A DNA stretch of 64,000 nt, taken from an uncultured Collinsella sp. GTDB lineage: Bacteria > Actinomycetota > Coriobacteriia > Coriobacteriales > Coriobacteriaceae. Where the stretch lies: NCBI GenBank assembly GCA_902490365.1, contig CABUDQ010000002.1, positions 1-64,000 on the forward strand, given 5' to 3'. Under the pieces are notes generated by a model. The model did no database searches. It worked only from the letters and a program-made list of their open reading frames with translations, and had not been told where the DNA came from. Shown piece after piece: positions 8,185-17,495 of the stretch; position 1 is the first letter of the stretch; each line of letters opens with the position of its first letter. Made by a program: the position numbers and the translations under genes.

Positions 8185-11100
8185 TTACGCCTCCTTCTTG
8201 GTCGAAGCAACAGAGCTGGTAGCGGCCACGGGCGCAGCACCCGCAGCACCACCCGCCACATCAAAGCGATCGACATCCGCGGCGCTCGCGCGACCGGTCA
8301 CAATGTCAAACGCCAGCTCCTCGGCCTGCGCATGCGTCTTGCCGACGGCCTCGGCGGCGGCGACAATCGCCAGCACATGCTCGTACTCGGTCGGAATGAC
8401 CTTCACAAAGTGCTTGCTCATCGTCTCAAAGCTGTAGAGCAGCTTGATGCCGCGCGGACTCTTCGTCGCGTCCACGTGCTCCTGGATGAGCTCGCGAATC
8501 TGTGCCAGCTCGCCGGCCGTCGGGGCCTTGAGCTCCACGCTCTCGTGGTTCACGCGGGCATCGAGCGTACCGTACTGGTCAAAGACATAGGCCACACCGC
8601 CCGTCATACCGGCGGCAAAGTTCTGCCCGACCTCGCCCAGGATGAGCGCCAGGCCGCCCGTCATGTACTCGCAGCCATGGTTGCCACAGCCCTCGACCAC
8701 CACGGTGGCACCGGAGTTGCGCACGGCAAAACGCTGGCCTGCCAGGCCGTTAATAAAGCCGCGGCCGCTCGTGGCGCCAAAGAACGCCACGTTGCCCACG
8801 ATGATGTTCTCGTCGAACTTGTAGGTCGCATGCGGGTTGGGGCGTACCGACACCTCGCCGCCCGAAAGGCCCTTGCCAAAGTAGTCGTTGGCGTCGCCGC
8901 ACACGTTGAGCGTAATGCCGCGCGGCAGGAAGGCGCCAAAGCTCTGACCGGCTGAACCATCGCAATCGATGGTAATGGAGCCGGCGGGCAGGCCCTCGGG
9001 ATGCGCCTTGGTCACCGCGTTGCCCAAGATGGTGCCGACGCAGCGGTTGACGTTGGCGATATCGGCGCGGAAGCGTATCGGACGCAGGTGCGCACGGGCA
9101 TCGGCCGTATAGGGCACAAACAACGTGGAGTCGAGCGTCTTGTCGAGCTCGCTGTCCGCAGCCATCTGGGGCAGGAAGTGACGGCCGTCGGCACCCGGAA
9201 TATGGGCACCGAACTCGCAGGTCGCGCTCGCCAGCACGGGCGACAGATCGAGCAGGTTGGCCTTGCGGTTGCCCGGGACCTCAATCTGGCGCAAGCACTC
9301 GGGATGGCCGACCATCTCGTCGACGGTGCGGAAGCCCAGGCTCGCCATGACCTCGCGCAGCTGCTCGGCAACAAAGAGCATAAAGTGCTCGACGTGCTCG
9401 GGCTTGCCGCGGAAGCCGCGACGCAGGCGGCAGTTTTGCGTGGCGATGCCGGCGGGGCAGGTATCCTGCTGGCAGTCGCGCTGCATGAGGCAGCCCATCG
9501 AGATGAGCGGCATGGTCGCAAAGCCAAACTCCTCGGCGCCCAGCAGGCAGGCAACGGCGACATCGGTACCGTCCATGAGCTTGCCGTCGGCCTCGAGCAC
9601 CACGCGCGAGCGCAGGCCGTTTTGCAGCAGCGTCTGTTGAGCCTCGGCAAGACCGAGCTCCAGCGGCAGACCGGCGTGCCAGATAGAGTCGCGCGCAGCG
9701 GCACCCGAGCCGCCATTGTGGCCGCTGATCAAGATCTTGTCGGCAGCGCCCTTGGCCACACCGGTGGCGATGGTGCCGACGCCGGCCTCGCTGACCAGCT
9801 TGACCGACACGCGTGCGCCGGGGTTGGCGTTCTTAAGGTCAAAGATGAGCTCGGCCAGGTCTTCGATGGAGTAGATGTCGTGATGCGGCGGAGGCGAGAT
9901 CAGGCCGATGCCGGGCGTGGACTGACGGACCTCGGCAATCCAGGGGTAGACCTTCTTGCCGGGCAGGTGGCCACCCTCGCCGGGCTTGGCGCCCTGGGCC
10001 ATCTTGATCTGAATCTCGAAGGCGCTGCACAGGTAGCGGATCGTCACGCCAAAGCGCGCACTTGCCACCTGCTTGATCGCGGAGTTCTTGGAATCACCGT
10101 TAGCCAGCGGGGTCTCGCGACGCGGATCCTCACCGCCCTCGCCGGAGTTGGAACGGCCGTGCAGGCGGTTCATGGCGATGGCCATGCACTCGTGTGCTTC
10201 CTTGCTGATGGAGCCGTACGACATGGCGCCGGTGTTAAAGCGGCGGACGATGTTGAGCGCGGGCTCGACCTCGTCGAGCGAAACCGGCGTGCGGCCGCTG
10301 GCATCAAAGTCGAGCAAGTCGCGCAGACGCACGGCACGGCCGGTGCGGTGCAGGCGGGCGCTGTACTCCTTAAAGGTGTCGTAGCTGTCCTCACGGCAGG
10401 CGGTCTGCAGCAGGTAGACGGCCTGGGGGTCGATGAGGTGTTCCTCGCCGCCGAGCGGGCGCCACTTGGTCAGACCCAGCGTGGGCAGCTGATCGGGAGC
10501 CGGGCTCTTAAGGATAGCGAGCGCGGCGTCGTAGCGCTCGTTTTGCTCGCGCTCAACGTCCTCGACGCCCATACCGCCCACACGGCTCACCGTGCCGGCG
10601 AAGTACGCGTTGACGAACTCCGGCGTAAAGCCCACGGCCTCGAAGATCTGCGCCGAATGGTAGCTCTGCACCGTGGAGATGCCCATCTTGGACATGATGG
10701 AGACGATGCCGGCAGTCGCAGCCTTGTTGTAGTTGGCGATGCCCTGCTCGGCCGTCACGTCCAGGTCGCCGTGTGCCGCCAGATCGCGGATGCACGCATG
10801 TGCGTTGTACGGATAGATGCCGCTCGCGGAGTAGCCCACCAGTGCCGCAAAGTCGTGCGGAGACACGGCGTCGCCGCTCTCCACCACGATGTCGGCAAAG
10901 GTACGCACGCCGGCGCGGATCAGGTGGTTATGCACGCAGCCCACAGCGAGCAGCGACGGCACGGGCACCTCGCCCGCAGCGGCACGATCGCTCAACACCA
11001 CGATGTTCACGCCATCGCGGACCGCAGCCTCAACGTCCTCTGCAAGCTGCTTGAGCGCAGCCTGCAGCGCGCCCTCGCCGGCATCGCGGCGGTAGACGGC

Positions 11101-12885
11101 ACGGAAGCGACGGGTCTTAAAGCCAACACGGTCGATGGCACAGATATGCTCGAACTCTTCATCGTTGAGCAATGGGCGCTCCAAGCGCACCAGCTGACAG
11201 GCCGTGCGGGAATCCTCGAGCAGGTTGCCGTGGTTGCCCAGGTAGAGCGTGGTCGAAGTCACCATGTGCTCGCGCAGGGCATCGATCGGAGGATTCGTGA
11301 CCTGAGCGAACAGCTGATAGAAGTAGTCAAAGAACGAACGCGTCTTCTTGGACAGGCAGGCCAGCGGTGCGTCGATGCCCATCGAGGCGAGCGGGGCCTT
11401 GCCCTGCTGGGCCATGGGACGCACGACCTCGTCGACGTCATCCCAGTGGTAGCCGAGCTTGGCCATACGCACGGCGGCGGGCACCTCGGCGTCCTCGGCG
11501 GACGCGGGCGCGGCGGGCTCATCGAGCGCGTCGACGGTCAGCGTCTCCTCGGCAATCCAATCACGGTAGGGCTTTTCCTTGGCGTAACGGGCGCGCAGCT
11601 CGTCATTGTAGATGACGCGCCCGCGGGCAAAGTCGACCTCGAGCATCTGGCCCGGCCCCAGACAGCCGCTCGTCACGATGTTCTCGGGGCTCACCTCGAT
11701 GGTGCCCACCTCGCTTGCCAGCATAAAGCGACCGTCGCGCGTCACGTAGTAACGAGCGGGGCGCAGGCCGTTGCGATCGAGGGCGGCGCCCAGGGTACGG
11801 CCGTCGGTAAAGGCGATAGCGGCAGGACCGTCCCACGGCTCCATGAGCATGGACTGGTAGGCGTCGTAGGCGCGACGCTCCTCACTCAGACTATCGTTGT
11901 GGTCCCACGGCTCGGGCAGCAACATGGACGCGGCACGCGTGAGCGGGCGACCGTTCATAACCAAGAATTCGAGCACATTGTCCAGAATCGCGGAGTCGGA
12001 ACCCTCGCGGTTGATGATGGGCATCACGCGCTCAAGATCGTGCTGCAGCACGGGGCTGTACAGGTTGGGCTCGCGGGCGCGAATCCAGTTGACATTGCCC
12101 TTGAGGGTATTGATCTCGCCGTTGTGAATGATAAAGCGGTTGGGGTGCGCACGCTCCCAGCTGGGCGTGGTGTTGGTGGAGTAGCGCGAGTGGACGAGTG
12201 CAACGGCCGTCTTGACGGCGGCGTCGTTGAGATCGATGAAGAAGCGGCGCATCTGCGTGGCGACGAGCATGCCCTTGTACACGATAGTGCGCGAGCTCAT
12301 GGAGCACACATAGAAGATCTTGTCGCGCAGGGCAAACTCGGCATCGGCCTTCTTCTCGATAGTGCGACGGCACACGTACAGGCGACGCTCGAAGGCATCG
12401 CCGGCGGGCGTGTCGTCGGGGCGGCCCAGGAAGGCCTGCAGGATGGTGGGCATGCAGGCACGCGCCGTCTCGCCCAGGTCGTGCGGATCGACCGGCACCT
12501 CACGCCAAAAGAGCAGCGGCACGCCGGCCTCGGCGCAGCCCTCCTCAAACACGCGGCGGGCATCCTCTACGCCCTTGTCATCCTGCGGAAAGAACAGCAT
12601 GGCCACACCATAGTCGCCCTCTGCCGGCAGAATCTGGCCGCACTTTTGAGCCTCTTTACGGAAAAAGTGATGCGGAACCTGAAACAGGATGCCAGCGCCG
12701 TCGCCGGTGTTCTTCTCGAGTCCCGTGCCGCCGCGGTGCTCCAAGTTGACCAGAATGGACAGCGCATCGTCCAGAATCTGGTGATGGCGCTCACCGTTGA
12801 TATCGGCAAGTGCGCCGATGCCACATGCATCGTGGTCGAATTCGGGGCGATAAAGGCCCTGCTGCTGAGCGGAATCTGCCTGCAT
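8185..12885 (-). CDS. gltB: Glutamate synthase (NADPH) large subunit
   Basis: This 1566-residue cytoplasmic enzyme carries an N-terminal class II glutamine amidotransferase domain whose catalytic cysteine (Cys21, in DHDACGIGA) would be exposed by propeptide cleavage. A central domain, the FMN-binding synthase barrel (about residues 800-1200) and a C-terminal GXGXG helix domain follow. The [3Fe-4S] cysteines are in CLMQRDCQQDTC near residue 1130, followed by PAGIATQ. Length and order fit the family. GGAGG lies 9 bases before the ATG. It is the first gene of a gltBD operon. The long open frame on the opposite strand is a shadow of codon bias. Nitrogen-dependent control is likely but not shown by the sequence. 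Confidence 0.97.
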   Translation of the reverse strand: MQADSAQQQGLYRPEFDHDACGIGALADINGERHHQILDDALSILVNLEHRGGTGLEKNTGDGAGILFQVPHHFFRKEAQKCGQILPAEGDYGVAMLFFPQDDKGVEDARRVFEEGCAEAGVPLLFWREVPVDPHDLGETARACMPTILQAFLGRPDDTPAGDAFERRLYVCRRTIEKKADAEFALRDKIFYVCSMSSRTIVYKGMLVATQMRRFFIDLNDAAVKTAVALVHSRYSTNTTPSWERAHPNRFIIHNGEINTLKGNVNWIRAREPNLYSPVLQHDLERVMPIINREGSDSAILDNVLEFLVMNGRPLTRAASMLLPEPWDHNDSLSEERRAYDAYQSMLMEPWDGPAAIAFTDGRTLGAALDRNGLRPARYYVTRDGRFMLASEVGTIEVSPENIVTSGCLGPGQMLEVDFARGRVIYNDELRARYAKEKPYRDWIAEETLTVDALDEPAAPASAEDAEVPAAVRMAKLGYHWDDVDEVVRPMAQQGKAPLASMGIDAPLACLSKKTRSFFDYFYQLFAQVTNPPIDALREHMVTSTTLYLGNHGNLLEDSRTACQLVRLERPLLNDEEFEHICAIDRVGFKTRRFRAVYRRDAGEGALQAALKQLAEDVEAAVRDGVNIVVLSDRAAAGEVPVPSLLAVGCVHNHLIRAGVRTFADIVVESGDAVSPHDFAALVGYSASGIYPYNAHACIRDLAAHGDLDVTAEQGIANYNKAATAGIVSIMSKMGISTVQSYHSAQIFEAVGFTPEFVNAYFAGTVSRVGGMGVEDVEREQNERYDAALAILKSPAPDQLPTLGLTKWRPLGGEEHLIDPQAVYLLQTACREDSYDTFKEYSARLHRTGRAVRLRDLLDFDASGRTPVSLDEVEPALNIVRRFNTGAMSYGSISKEAHECMAIAMNRLHGRSNSGEGGEDPRRETPLANGDSKNSAIKQVASARFGVTIRYLCSAFEIQIKMAQGAKPGEGGHLPGKKVYPWIAEVRQSTPGIGLISPPPHHDIYSIEDLAELIFDLKNANPGARVSVKLVSEAGVGTIATGVAKGAADKILISGHNGGSGAAARDSIWHAGLPLELGLAEAQQTLLQNGLRSRVVLEADGKLMDGTDVAVACLLGAEEFGFATMPLISMGCLMQRDCQQDTCPAGIATQNCRLRRGFRGKPEHVEHFMLFVAEQLREVMASLGFRTVDEMVGHPECLRQIEVPGNRKANLLDLSPVLASATCEFGAHIPGADGRHFLPQMAADSELDKTLDSTLFVPYTADARAHLRPIRFRADIANVNRCVGTILGNAVTKAHPEGLPAGSITIDCDGSAGQSFGAFLPRGITLNVCGDANDYFGKGLSGGEVSVRPNPHATYKFDENIIVGNVAFFGATSGRGFINGLAGQRFAVRNSGATVVVEGCGNHGCEYMTGGLALILGEVGQNFAAGMTGGVAYVFDQYGTLDARVNHESVELKAPTAGELAQIRELIQEHVDATKSPRGIKLLYSFETMSKHFVKVIPTEYEHVLAIVAAAEAVGKTHAQAEELAFDIVTGRASAADVDRFDVAGGAAGAAPVAATSSVASTKKEA

Positions 12886-12910
12886 CGCGATCCTCCCCTA
12901 GGTGTTAGAC

Positions 12911-12922
12911 AGTCAGTTGACT
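12911..12922. promoter_or_regulatory. Short palindrome upstream of gltB, possible operator
   Basis: AGTCAGTTGACT has perfect 5-bp arms around GT and lies 26 bases before the gltB start, where an operator or promoter element would be expected. No clear -10/-35 pair was found, so this is only a candidate. Confidence 0.25.
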
Positions 12923-13013
12923 AGGCATACTAGGAGCATCGCCGGCCCGCTGTGTTTCCCGCCCGTTTCGAAACAATCGCGTAACGCACGCCGGCCATCA
13001 ACGTCTTGCCATC

Positions 13014-13078
13014 AAACGTGTACGTCAGCCCCCAAACATGTCGAAATTTGTCATCTTTGGAGGCTGACGTACACGTTT
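13014..13078. repeat. Long hairpin with 17-bp perfect arms (ACGTGTACGTCAGCC family)
   Basis: AAACGTGTACGTCAGCC at 13014-13030 is exactly complementary to 13062-13078, with weaker pairing (CCAAA/TTTGG) inside. No T-run follows. With hairpin array A3 it occupies most of the 620-bp gap upstream of gltB; no gene is supported there. Confidence 0.85.
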
Positions 13079-13232
13079 GGCGTAGGGACAGTCGGCGTAC
13101 GTGCATCCGGCCCCTTCGGGTCATTCTGAAAACGAGGGCCGCGCGGACTTTTGCATGATGAGGCTCGACACCGCCAATCTTAAGGGCGGCAACAAGGCGC
13201 CCAAGTTCGGCTTGTAAGCTCACCGCTTCAAA

Positions 13233-13371
13233 CATCTCAATCTGTAACAGGAGGAACCGATTTTGGCGCCTAGATGTTACAGATTGAGATTTTCTGCGGG
13301 ACGGTTTTGGTTTGTCTCGATCTGTAACACGAAGGGTCGGTTTTGGCGGCAAACTGTTACAGATCGAGACA
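13233..13371. repeat. Hairpin-repeat array A3: two 59-nt units
   Basis: Units lie at 13233-13291 and 13313-13371, 80 bp apart, with the CTGTAACA/TGTTACAG arms of array A1. The spacer between them (TTCTGCGGGACGGTTTTGGT) closely resembles the spacer between units two and three of array A4, so spacers are partly conserved too. Confidence 0.95.
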
Positions 13372-13508
13372 TTTCGGCAGCCCCCTTTCACCATCCCATT
13401 CAAATACAACAATTTTGTTAGTCTTGGTTAACTTTTTGGCCTAAAACGGGTATCCTTTGCGACGTCAAGCAAACGGCACGCACGCCGTGCCAGATCAAGG
13501 AGACCCCT

Positions 13509-14282
13509 ATGGCGCACCAAGCAGACCAACAGACAATGCAACTTGTCCTTATCCGTCACGGAGAATCCGAGTGGAACAAGCTCAACCTGTTCACCGGCTG
13601 GACCGACGTAGAACTCACCGACACGGGCCGCGAAGAAGCCGCAGCAGGCGGCCGCGCCCTCAAAGAAGCCGGTTTCGACTTCGACGTCTGCTACACCTCG
13701 CGCCTCAAGCGCGCGATCCACACCCTCGACATCGTGCTCGGCCAAATGGATCGCGAGTGGTTGCCCGTCATCAAATCCTGGAAGCTCAACGAGCGCCACT
13801 ACGGCGCGTTGCAGGGTCTCAACAAGGCCGATGCCGCGGCGGAGCACGGCGACGAGCAGGTGCTCATCTGGCGCCGCTCCTTCGATATCTGCCCGCCGGC
13901 ACTCGAGCCGAACGACGCGCGCGATCCCCACACCCAGGAGCAATACCGTGATGTCGCGCCCGATCAGCTGCCCTATACCGAATGCCTCAAGGACACGATC
14001 GCCCGCGCCTGGCCCTATTTCGAAGACGAGATTCGCCCCCAGATGCTCGCCGGCAAGCGCGTACTCATCGCCGCACACGGCAACTCCCTGCGCTCACTCG
14101 TCATGAAGCTCGAGCACCTCACGCCCGAGGAGATCCTCAAGGTCAACATCCCCACCGGCGTGCCGCTCGTCTACACCTTCGATACCGATTTCAATGTCCT
14201 CGACAAGCGCTACATCGGCGACCCGGCGACCATCGCCGCCAAGATCGACGCCGTGGCCAATCAGGGCAAAGCGCACAAGTAG
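13509..14282 (+). CDS. gpmA: 2,3-bisphosphoglycerate-dependent phosphoglycerate mutase
   Basis: This 257-residue cytoplasmic glycolytic enzyme interconverts 3- and 2-phosphoglycerate through a phosphohistidine. The phosphorylated histidine is His17 in LIRHGESEWN. The substrate-binding FTGWTDVELT, the LNERHYGALQGLNK segment with the catalytic glutamate, and the second histidine in IAAHGNSLR are all present. AGGAG lies 8 bases before the ATG at 13509. A start nearer MQLVLIRHG (codon 10) is possible but has no ribosome site. The Nramp gene follows after 75 bp and may be co-transcribed. The length is normal for the dPGM family. Confidence 0.95.
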   Translation: MAHQADQQTMQLVLIRHGESEWNKLNLFTGWTDVELTDTGREEAAAGGRALKEAGFDFDVCYTSRLKRAIHTLDIVLGQMDREWLPVIKSWKLNERHYGALQGLNKADAAAEHGDEQVLIWRRSFDICPPALEPNDARDPHTQEQYRDVAPDQLPYTECLKDTIARAWPYFEDEIRPQMLAGKRVLIAAHGNSLRSLVMKLEHLTPEEILKVNIPTGVPLVYTFDTDFNVLDKRYIGDPATIAAKIDAVANQGKAHK

Positions 14283-14357
14283 CCCCAACCCAAATCCGAC
14301 GCGTGGCGCCGCACGACCCAGATGCGACGTCACGCCGCCCATACGCAGGAGCGCACC

Positions 14358-15614
14358 ATGCTCAACCATCTCAAACAACACTTTGGCTCCCGACGCACCG
14401 GTGGTCACGGAGGCCTAGACATTGCGCGGCATATCGGCCCCGGGCTGCTCGTGACCGTCGGCTTTATCGACCCGGGCAACTGGGCCTCCAATATGGCCGC
14501 GGGCTCGCAGTTTGGCTACGCGCTGCTGTGGATCGTCACGCTGTCCACGATTATGCTCATCGTGCTGCAGCACAACGCGGCGCACCTGGGTATCGCCACG
14601 GGCGCCTGCCTTGCCGAGGCCACGACACGTTACCTCCCCCGCTTCGTCGGGCGTACGGTGCTCGCCAGCGCCTATCTCGCGACCATCGCCACCGCCATGG
14701 CCGAAGTCCTGGGCGGCGCGATTGCCCTTCAAATGCTCTTTGGGCTGCCCGTGCGCGCGGGCTGCGTCATCGTGGCGGCAGTATCGATGGCGATGCTCAT
14801 GACGAGCTCCTACAAGCGCGCCGAACGCTGGATCATCGCCTTCGTGGGTGTGGTGGGACTCTCGTTTTTAGCAGAGCTCGCGCTGGTCAAAGTCGACTGG
14901 CCGCAAGCAACCGCAAGCTGGATCACCCCCAGCATGCCTGCCGACTCGGCAACGATTATCGTGAGTGTCCTGGGTGCAGTCGTTATGCCCCACAACCTTT
15001 TTCTGCACTCCGAGGTCATCCAATCCATGCACTTCGAAGGCCAAGGCGAGCAGGTTATCGAAGAGCGTCTGCGCTACGAGCTCTTCGACACGCTCTTTTC
15101 GATGGGCGTGGGCTGGGCAATCAACTCGGCCATGGTCATCCTGGCCGCAACGACCTTCTTTGCGCACGGCATGGTCGTAGACGACCTCACCGTCGCAGCG
15201 GCCACGCTCTCCCCCATCTTGGGCCCGGCGAGCTCGACCATCTTTGCGGTAGCGCTGCTGTTCGCGGGATTATCGAGCAGCGTGACAGCGGGCATGGCGG
15301 CGGGAACCATCACTGCGGGCATGTTCGACGAGGAATACGACATCCACGACCGACATTCCTCGGTCGGGGTGGCGGCCTGTTTCGCCGGAGCAGTGGCGGC
15401 GTGCCTGGTCGTCCCAAATCCTTTTGAAGGTCTCATCTGGAGCCAGGCACTGCTGTCGCTTCAGCTGCCGATTACGGTCTTTGTGCTCATACGGCTCACC
15501 AGTTCGCCCCGCGTCATGGGCAAATACGCCAACTCGCGCCCGCTCAACGCGCTGCTCGTAGGGATCGGTGCCATCGTGACGATTCTCGATGTCGTGTTGT
15601 TGACAGGGATGTAA
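14358..15614 (+). CDS. mntH: Nramp-family divalent metal ion transporter
   Basis: This 418-residue inner-membrane symporter of the Nramp (MntH) family imports Mn2+ or Fe2+ with protons. It has about eleven hydrophobic helices. The helix 1 motif DPGNW and the helix 6 motif VVMPHNLFLHS carry the metal-binding Asp, Asn and Met expected of true manganese/iron transporters rather than magnesium or aluminium relatives. The ATG at 14358 is preceded by AGGAG at 7 bases. It lies 75 bp after gpmA with no terminator between. No MntR or Fur box was recognised upstream. The exact metal preference is inferred from motifs only. Confidence 0.9.
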   Translation: MLNHLKQHFGSRRTGGHGGLDIARHIGPGLLVTVGFIDPGNWASNMAAGSQFGYALLWIVTLSTIMLIVLQHNAAHLGIATGACLAEATTRYLPRFVGRTVLASAYLATIATAMAEVLGGAIALQMLFGLPVRAGCVIVAAVSMAMLMTSSYKRAERWIIAFVGVVGLSFLAELALVKVDWPQATASWITPSMPADSATIIVSVLGAVVMPHNLFLHSEVIQSMHFEGQGEQVIEERLRYELFDTLFSMGVGWAINSAMVILAATTFFAHGMVVDDLTVAAATLSPILGPASSTIFAVALLFAGLSSSVTAGMAAGTITAGMFDEEYDIHDRHSSVGVAACFAGAVAACLVVPNPFEGLIWSQALLSLQLPITVFVLIRLTSSPRVMGKYANSRPLNALLVGIGAIVTILDVVLLTGM

Positions 15615-15640
15615 TGGGGCGGGGCACCCACCCAGGCAAA

Positions 15641-15938
15641 CGTCTCAATCTGTAACATCTAGACCCGCTTTTGATGTCTAGATGTTACAGATCGAGATCA
15701 TTCCGAGGGACAGCTCCGTTTGTCTCGATCTGTAACAGATAGACCCCGTTTTCGCCGTTAGATGTTACAGATTGAGATCTTCTGCCGAACGGGTTTGGTT
15801 TGTCTTGATCTGTAACAAGTGGACCCAATTTCCGCTTCTAGATGTTACAGATCGAGACATTTCTTCAGCTCCAACCTTTTGTCTCAATCTGTAACAGATA
15901 GGCCCGTTTTGAGCCGCCACATGTTACCGATTGAGACA
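15641..15938. repeat. Hairpin-repeat array A4: four 59-nt units
   Basis: Units lie at 15641-15699, 15721-15779, 15801-15859 and 15880-15938 (period 79-80 bp). In the first unit the stem extends to 24 bp because CTAGAC and GTCTAG next to the arms also pair. This array fills the space between the convergent mntH and rubredoxin genes, and no other gene is seen in this 467-bp gap. Confidence 0.95.
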
Positions 15939-16007
15939 AACGGTCGGCCGGACTCACGACAGGCAGGATCGGCTAACAGCAGCCGTGATCCCTTAGGGAC
16001 GGAAGAA

Positions 16008-16041
16008 AAGGGCCCCGGCCGAGAATTCGACCGGGGCCCTT
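16008..16041 (-). terminator. Intrinsic terminator after the rubredoxin gene
   Basis: AAGGGCCCCGG (16008-16018) pairs perfectly with CCGGGGCCCTT (16031-16041). On the minus strand it is followed by TTTTCTTCC, as expected for termination of the flavin reductase-rubredoxin transcript. Confidence 0.9.
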
Positions 16042-16081
16042 GGACAGAGCTATGTGTTGCTGCAAGTCGTGTGCCTGCGAG

Positions 16082-16225
16082 CTACTCCTCGACGAGCTCA
16101 AACTGATCGGGACCGACGCCGCACACCGGGCACACATAATCCTCGGGCAGCTCGGGCGTATCGACCTCAACCTCGTAACCACAAACGACGCACACGAACT
16201 TATACGTCTTCTTCTCCTCAGCCAT
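16082..16225 (-). CDS. Short rubredoxin
   Basis: This 47-residue one-iron electron carrier has the paired motifs CVVCGY and [11 protein letters not shown] that bind a single Fe through four cysteines. It lacks the loop of about a dozen residues present in classical rubredoxins (52-54 residues), and so resembles the rubredoxin domains fused to flavoproteins or rubrerythrins. The ATG at 16225 follows GAGGAG; a start 13 codons upstream is less likely. The flavin reductase gene ends 89 bp upstream on the same strand. In high-molecular-weight rubredoxins the same two domains form one polypeptide, so the two proteins probably work together in oxygen or peroxide reduction. Confidence 0.9.
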   Translation of the reverse strand: MAEEKKTYKFVCVVCGYEVEVDTPELPEDYVCPVCGVGPDQFELVEE

Positions 16226-16314
16226 GATGTTCTCCTCTCGAACGTGACTGGTGATGTACTTCATTTATCAGTATAGATTCTCAATAATATAATGCAAGTA
16301 TTTTTAAAACATTT

Positions 16315-16818
16315 CTAGCCTTGATACGAGGACGCCTTCGGAGGCGTCTTGCCCTTCAGGACCTTATGGTAGTAATCGTAGGTGAGCGGCGTCTCGTCAC
16401 TCAAGCGCTCGGCATCCTCGACCTCGCCGATAAACAGTAGATGCGTGCCAACATCCACAGTGTCGATCAAATGGCAGCTAAACAGGGCCGCCGCGTGCTC
16501 GGGCACATAGGGCATGCCCAGAGCCGTCTCGCGGGTCTCGTATTTGGCAAACTTGTCATAATCGCTGCTGGTGCGGAACCCAAAGTTACCGATGTAGAGC
16601 ATATCGGCGGTCTGATCGATCACGGTCAGCGCGAACGCTTTGGCCGAAGCGATGACGCCCGAGGTGACGTTGTCCTTGTTCACGGCAACCGAAATACGCG
16701 GCGGCATGGACGTCACCTGCACCGCAGTGTTGATGACGCAGCCGGCGCGCAGCCCGTCTGCCGCGGCGCTCACCACGTACAGGCCGCTCGGCATGGTAAA
16801 GAACGCAGTTTTGTCCAT
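16315..16818 (-). CDS. Flavin reductase domain protein (FMN-binding split barrel)
   Basis: This 167-residue FMN-binding protein has the flavin reductase/flavoredoxin fold. Seen are the N-terminal SGLYVVSA strand, the NTAVQVTSMPPRISVAVNK segment that normally wraps the FMN, and the C-terminal YYHKVLKGKTPPKASSY typical of the family. The ATG at 16818 follows GGGGAG at 8 bases. The open frame upstream of it has no ribosome site. The adjacent rubredoxin gene suggests a two-gene version of high-molecular-weight rubredoxin, delivering electrons from NAD(P)H to an oxygen- or peroxide-reducing partner. The partner is not in the window. Confidence 0.9.
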   Translation of the reverse strand: MDKTAFFTMPSGLYVVSAAADGLRAGCVINTAVQVTSMPPRISVAVNKDNVTSGVIASAKAFALTVIDQTADMLYIGNFGFRTSSDYDKFAKYETRETALGMPYVPEHAAALFSCHLIDTVDVGTHLLFIGEVEDAERLSDETPLTYDYYHKVLKGKTPPKASSYQG

Positions 16819-16869
16819 AACGATCACTCCCCTAGCTCGGGTTGGAACCTCATGGATGTATGTACCCAC

Positions 16870-16903
16870 AAAAAAGGCAGCGCCCATAACGGACGCCGCC
16901 TTT
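16870..16903 (-). terminator. Intrinsic terminator after smpB
   Basis: AAAGGCAGCGCCC (16873-16885) pairs with GGACGCCGCCTTT (16891-16903) through a 13-bp stem with wobble pairs. The minus-strand transcript then ends in TTTTTT (16875-16870). Confidence 0.85.
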
Positions 16904-16945
16904 GAAACATATGTGTCAGAACAGTAAGAAAGATGAGACACCCGC

Positions 16946-17012
16946 AGTTGCGGTGAAATAGGGACTGAATAGCCCCTCAAACAAGCAAAACAGTCCGTAT
17001 TCCACCGCAACT
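16946..17012. repeat. Hairpin with 22-nt arms (TTGCGGTGGAATACGGACTG family)
   Basis: AGTTGCGGTGAAATAGGGAC (16946-16965) and the bases after it pair with 16991-17012 apart from two mismatches. It lies between the smpB stop and the smpB terminator. Having no T-run, it looks like another dispersed palindrome family rather than a terminator. Confidence 0.75.
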
Positions 17013-17024
17013 TATATAGAGCGC

Positions 17025-17495
17025 CTAGCGGTTGCGTTCCTTGAGGGCGCGGTCGATCTCGCGTTGGACATCACGCTTGGCCATGTCCTCGCGCTTGTCG
17101 TAGAGCTTCTTGCCGCGACCCAGGCCCAGCAGCAGTTTTACGCGACCGTCGGTATTAAAGTAGAGCTCCAACGGAACCAGCGCATAACCACGGTTGCGAA
17201 GTTTGCCGTCAAGAAAGTCGATCTCCTTGCGGTGCAGCAGCAGACGGCGCCGACGGTCGGGATCGCGATTCCACACGCCACCATGGCTATAAGGGTGGAT
17301 ATGTAGGCCGACGAGCCAGCACTCCCCGCCACGAATCAGTGCAAAGGTATCGGTAATCTGGCACGCGCGCTCGCGAATCGACTTGACCTCGGTACCGCTC
17401 AGCTCAATACCGCACTCAAACGTCTCATCGATAAAGTACTCGTGATGTGCCGAGCGATTCTTGGAAATGAGCTTGCGCTCGCGCTTACTGGGCAT
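17025..17495 (-). CDS. smpB: SsrA-binding protein
   Basis: This 156-residue tmRNA partner is required for trans-translation, which rescues stalled ribosomes. Visible family features are the N-terminal NRSAHHEYFI, the GIELSGTEVKSIR segment, the HIHPYSHG motif, HRKEIDFL, and the basic C-terminal tail (KKLYDKREDMAKRDVQREI) that inserts into the ribosome. Length is normal. The ATG at 17495 lies inside the 3' end of the upstream TPR gene (11-bp overlap) with AGGAGG 7 bases before it, so translation is coupled. No tmRNA gene was recognised in the window. Confidence 0.97.
   Translation of the reverse strand: MPSKRERKLISKNRSAHHEYFIDETFECGIELSGTEVKSIRERACQITDTFALIRGGECWLVGLHIHPYSHGGVWNRDPDRRRRLLLHRKEIDFLDGKLRNRGYALVPLELYFNTDGRVKLLLGLGRGKKLYDKREDMAKRDVQREIDRALKERNR

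Noticed and set aside
9001..12924. Open reading frame of about 1300 codons on the plus strand opposite gltB
   Set aside because: It is the antisense shadow of gltB, caused by strong third-position GC bias. Its product has no recognisable motif, and gltB itself is unmistakable.
12930..13412. Minus-strand frame of 160 codons upstream of gltB
   Set aside because: It is made largely of the hairpin repeats and the 13014-13078 palindrome, and the same nonsense peptides (SICNS, SVTSR) appear wherever this repeat family is translated.
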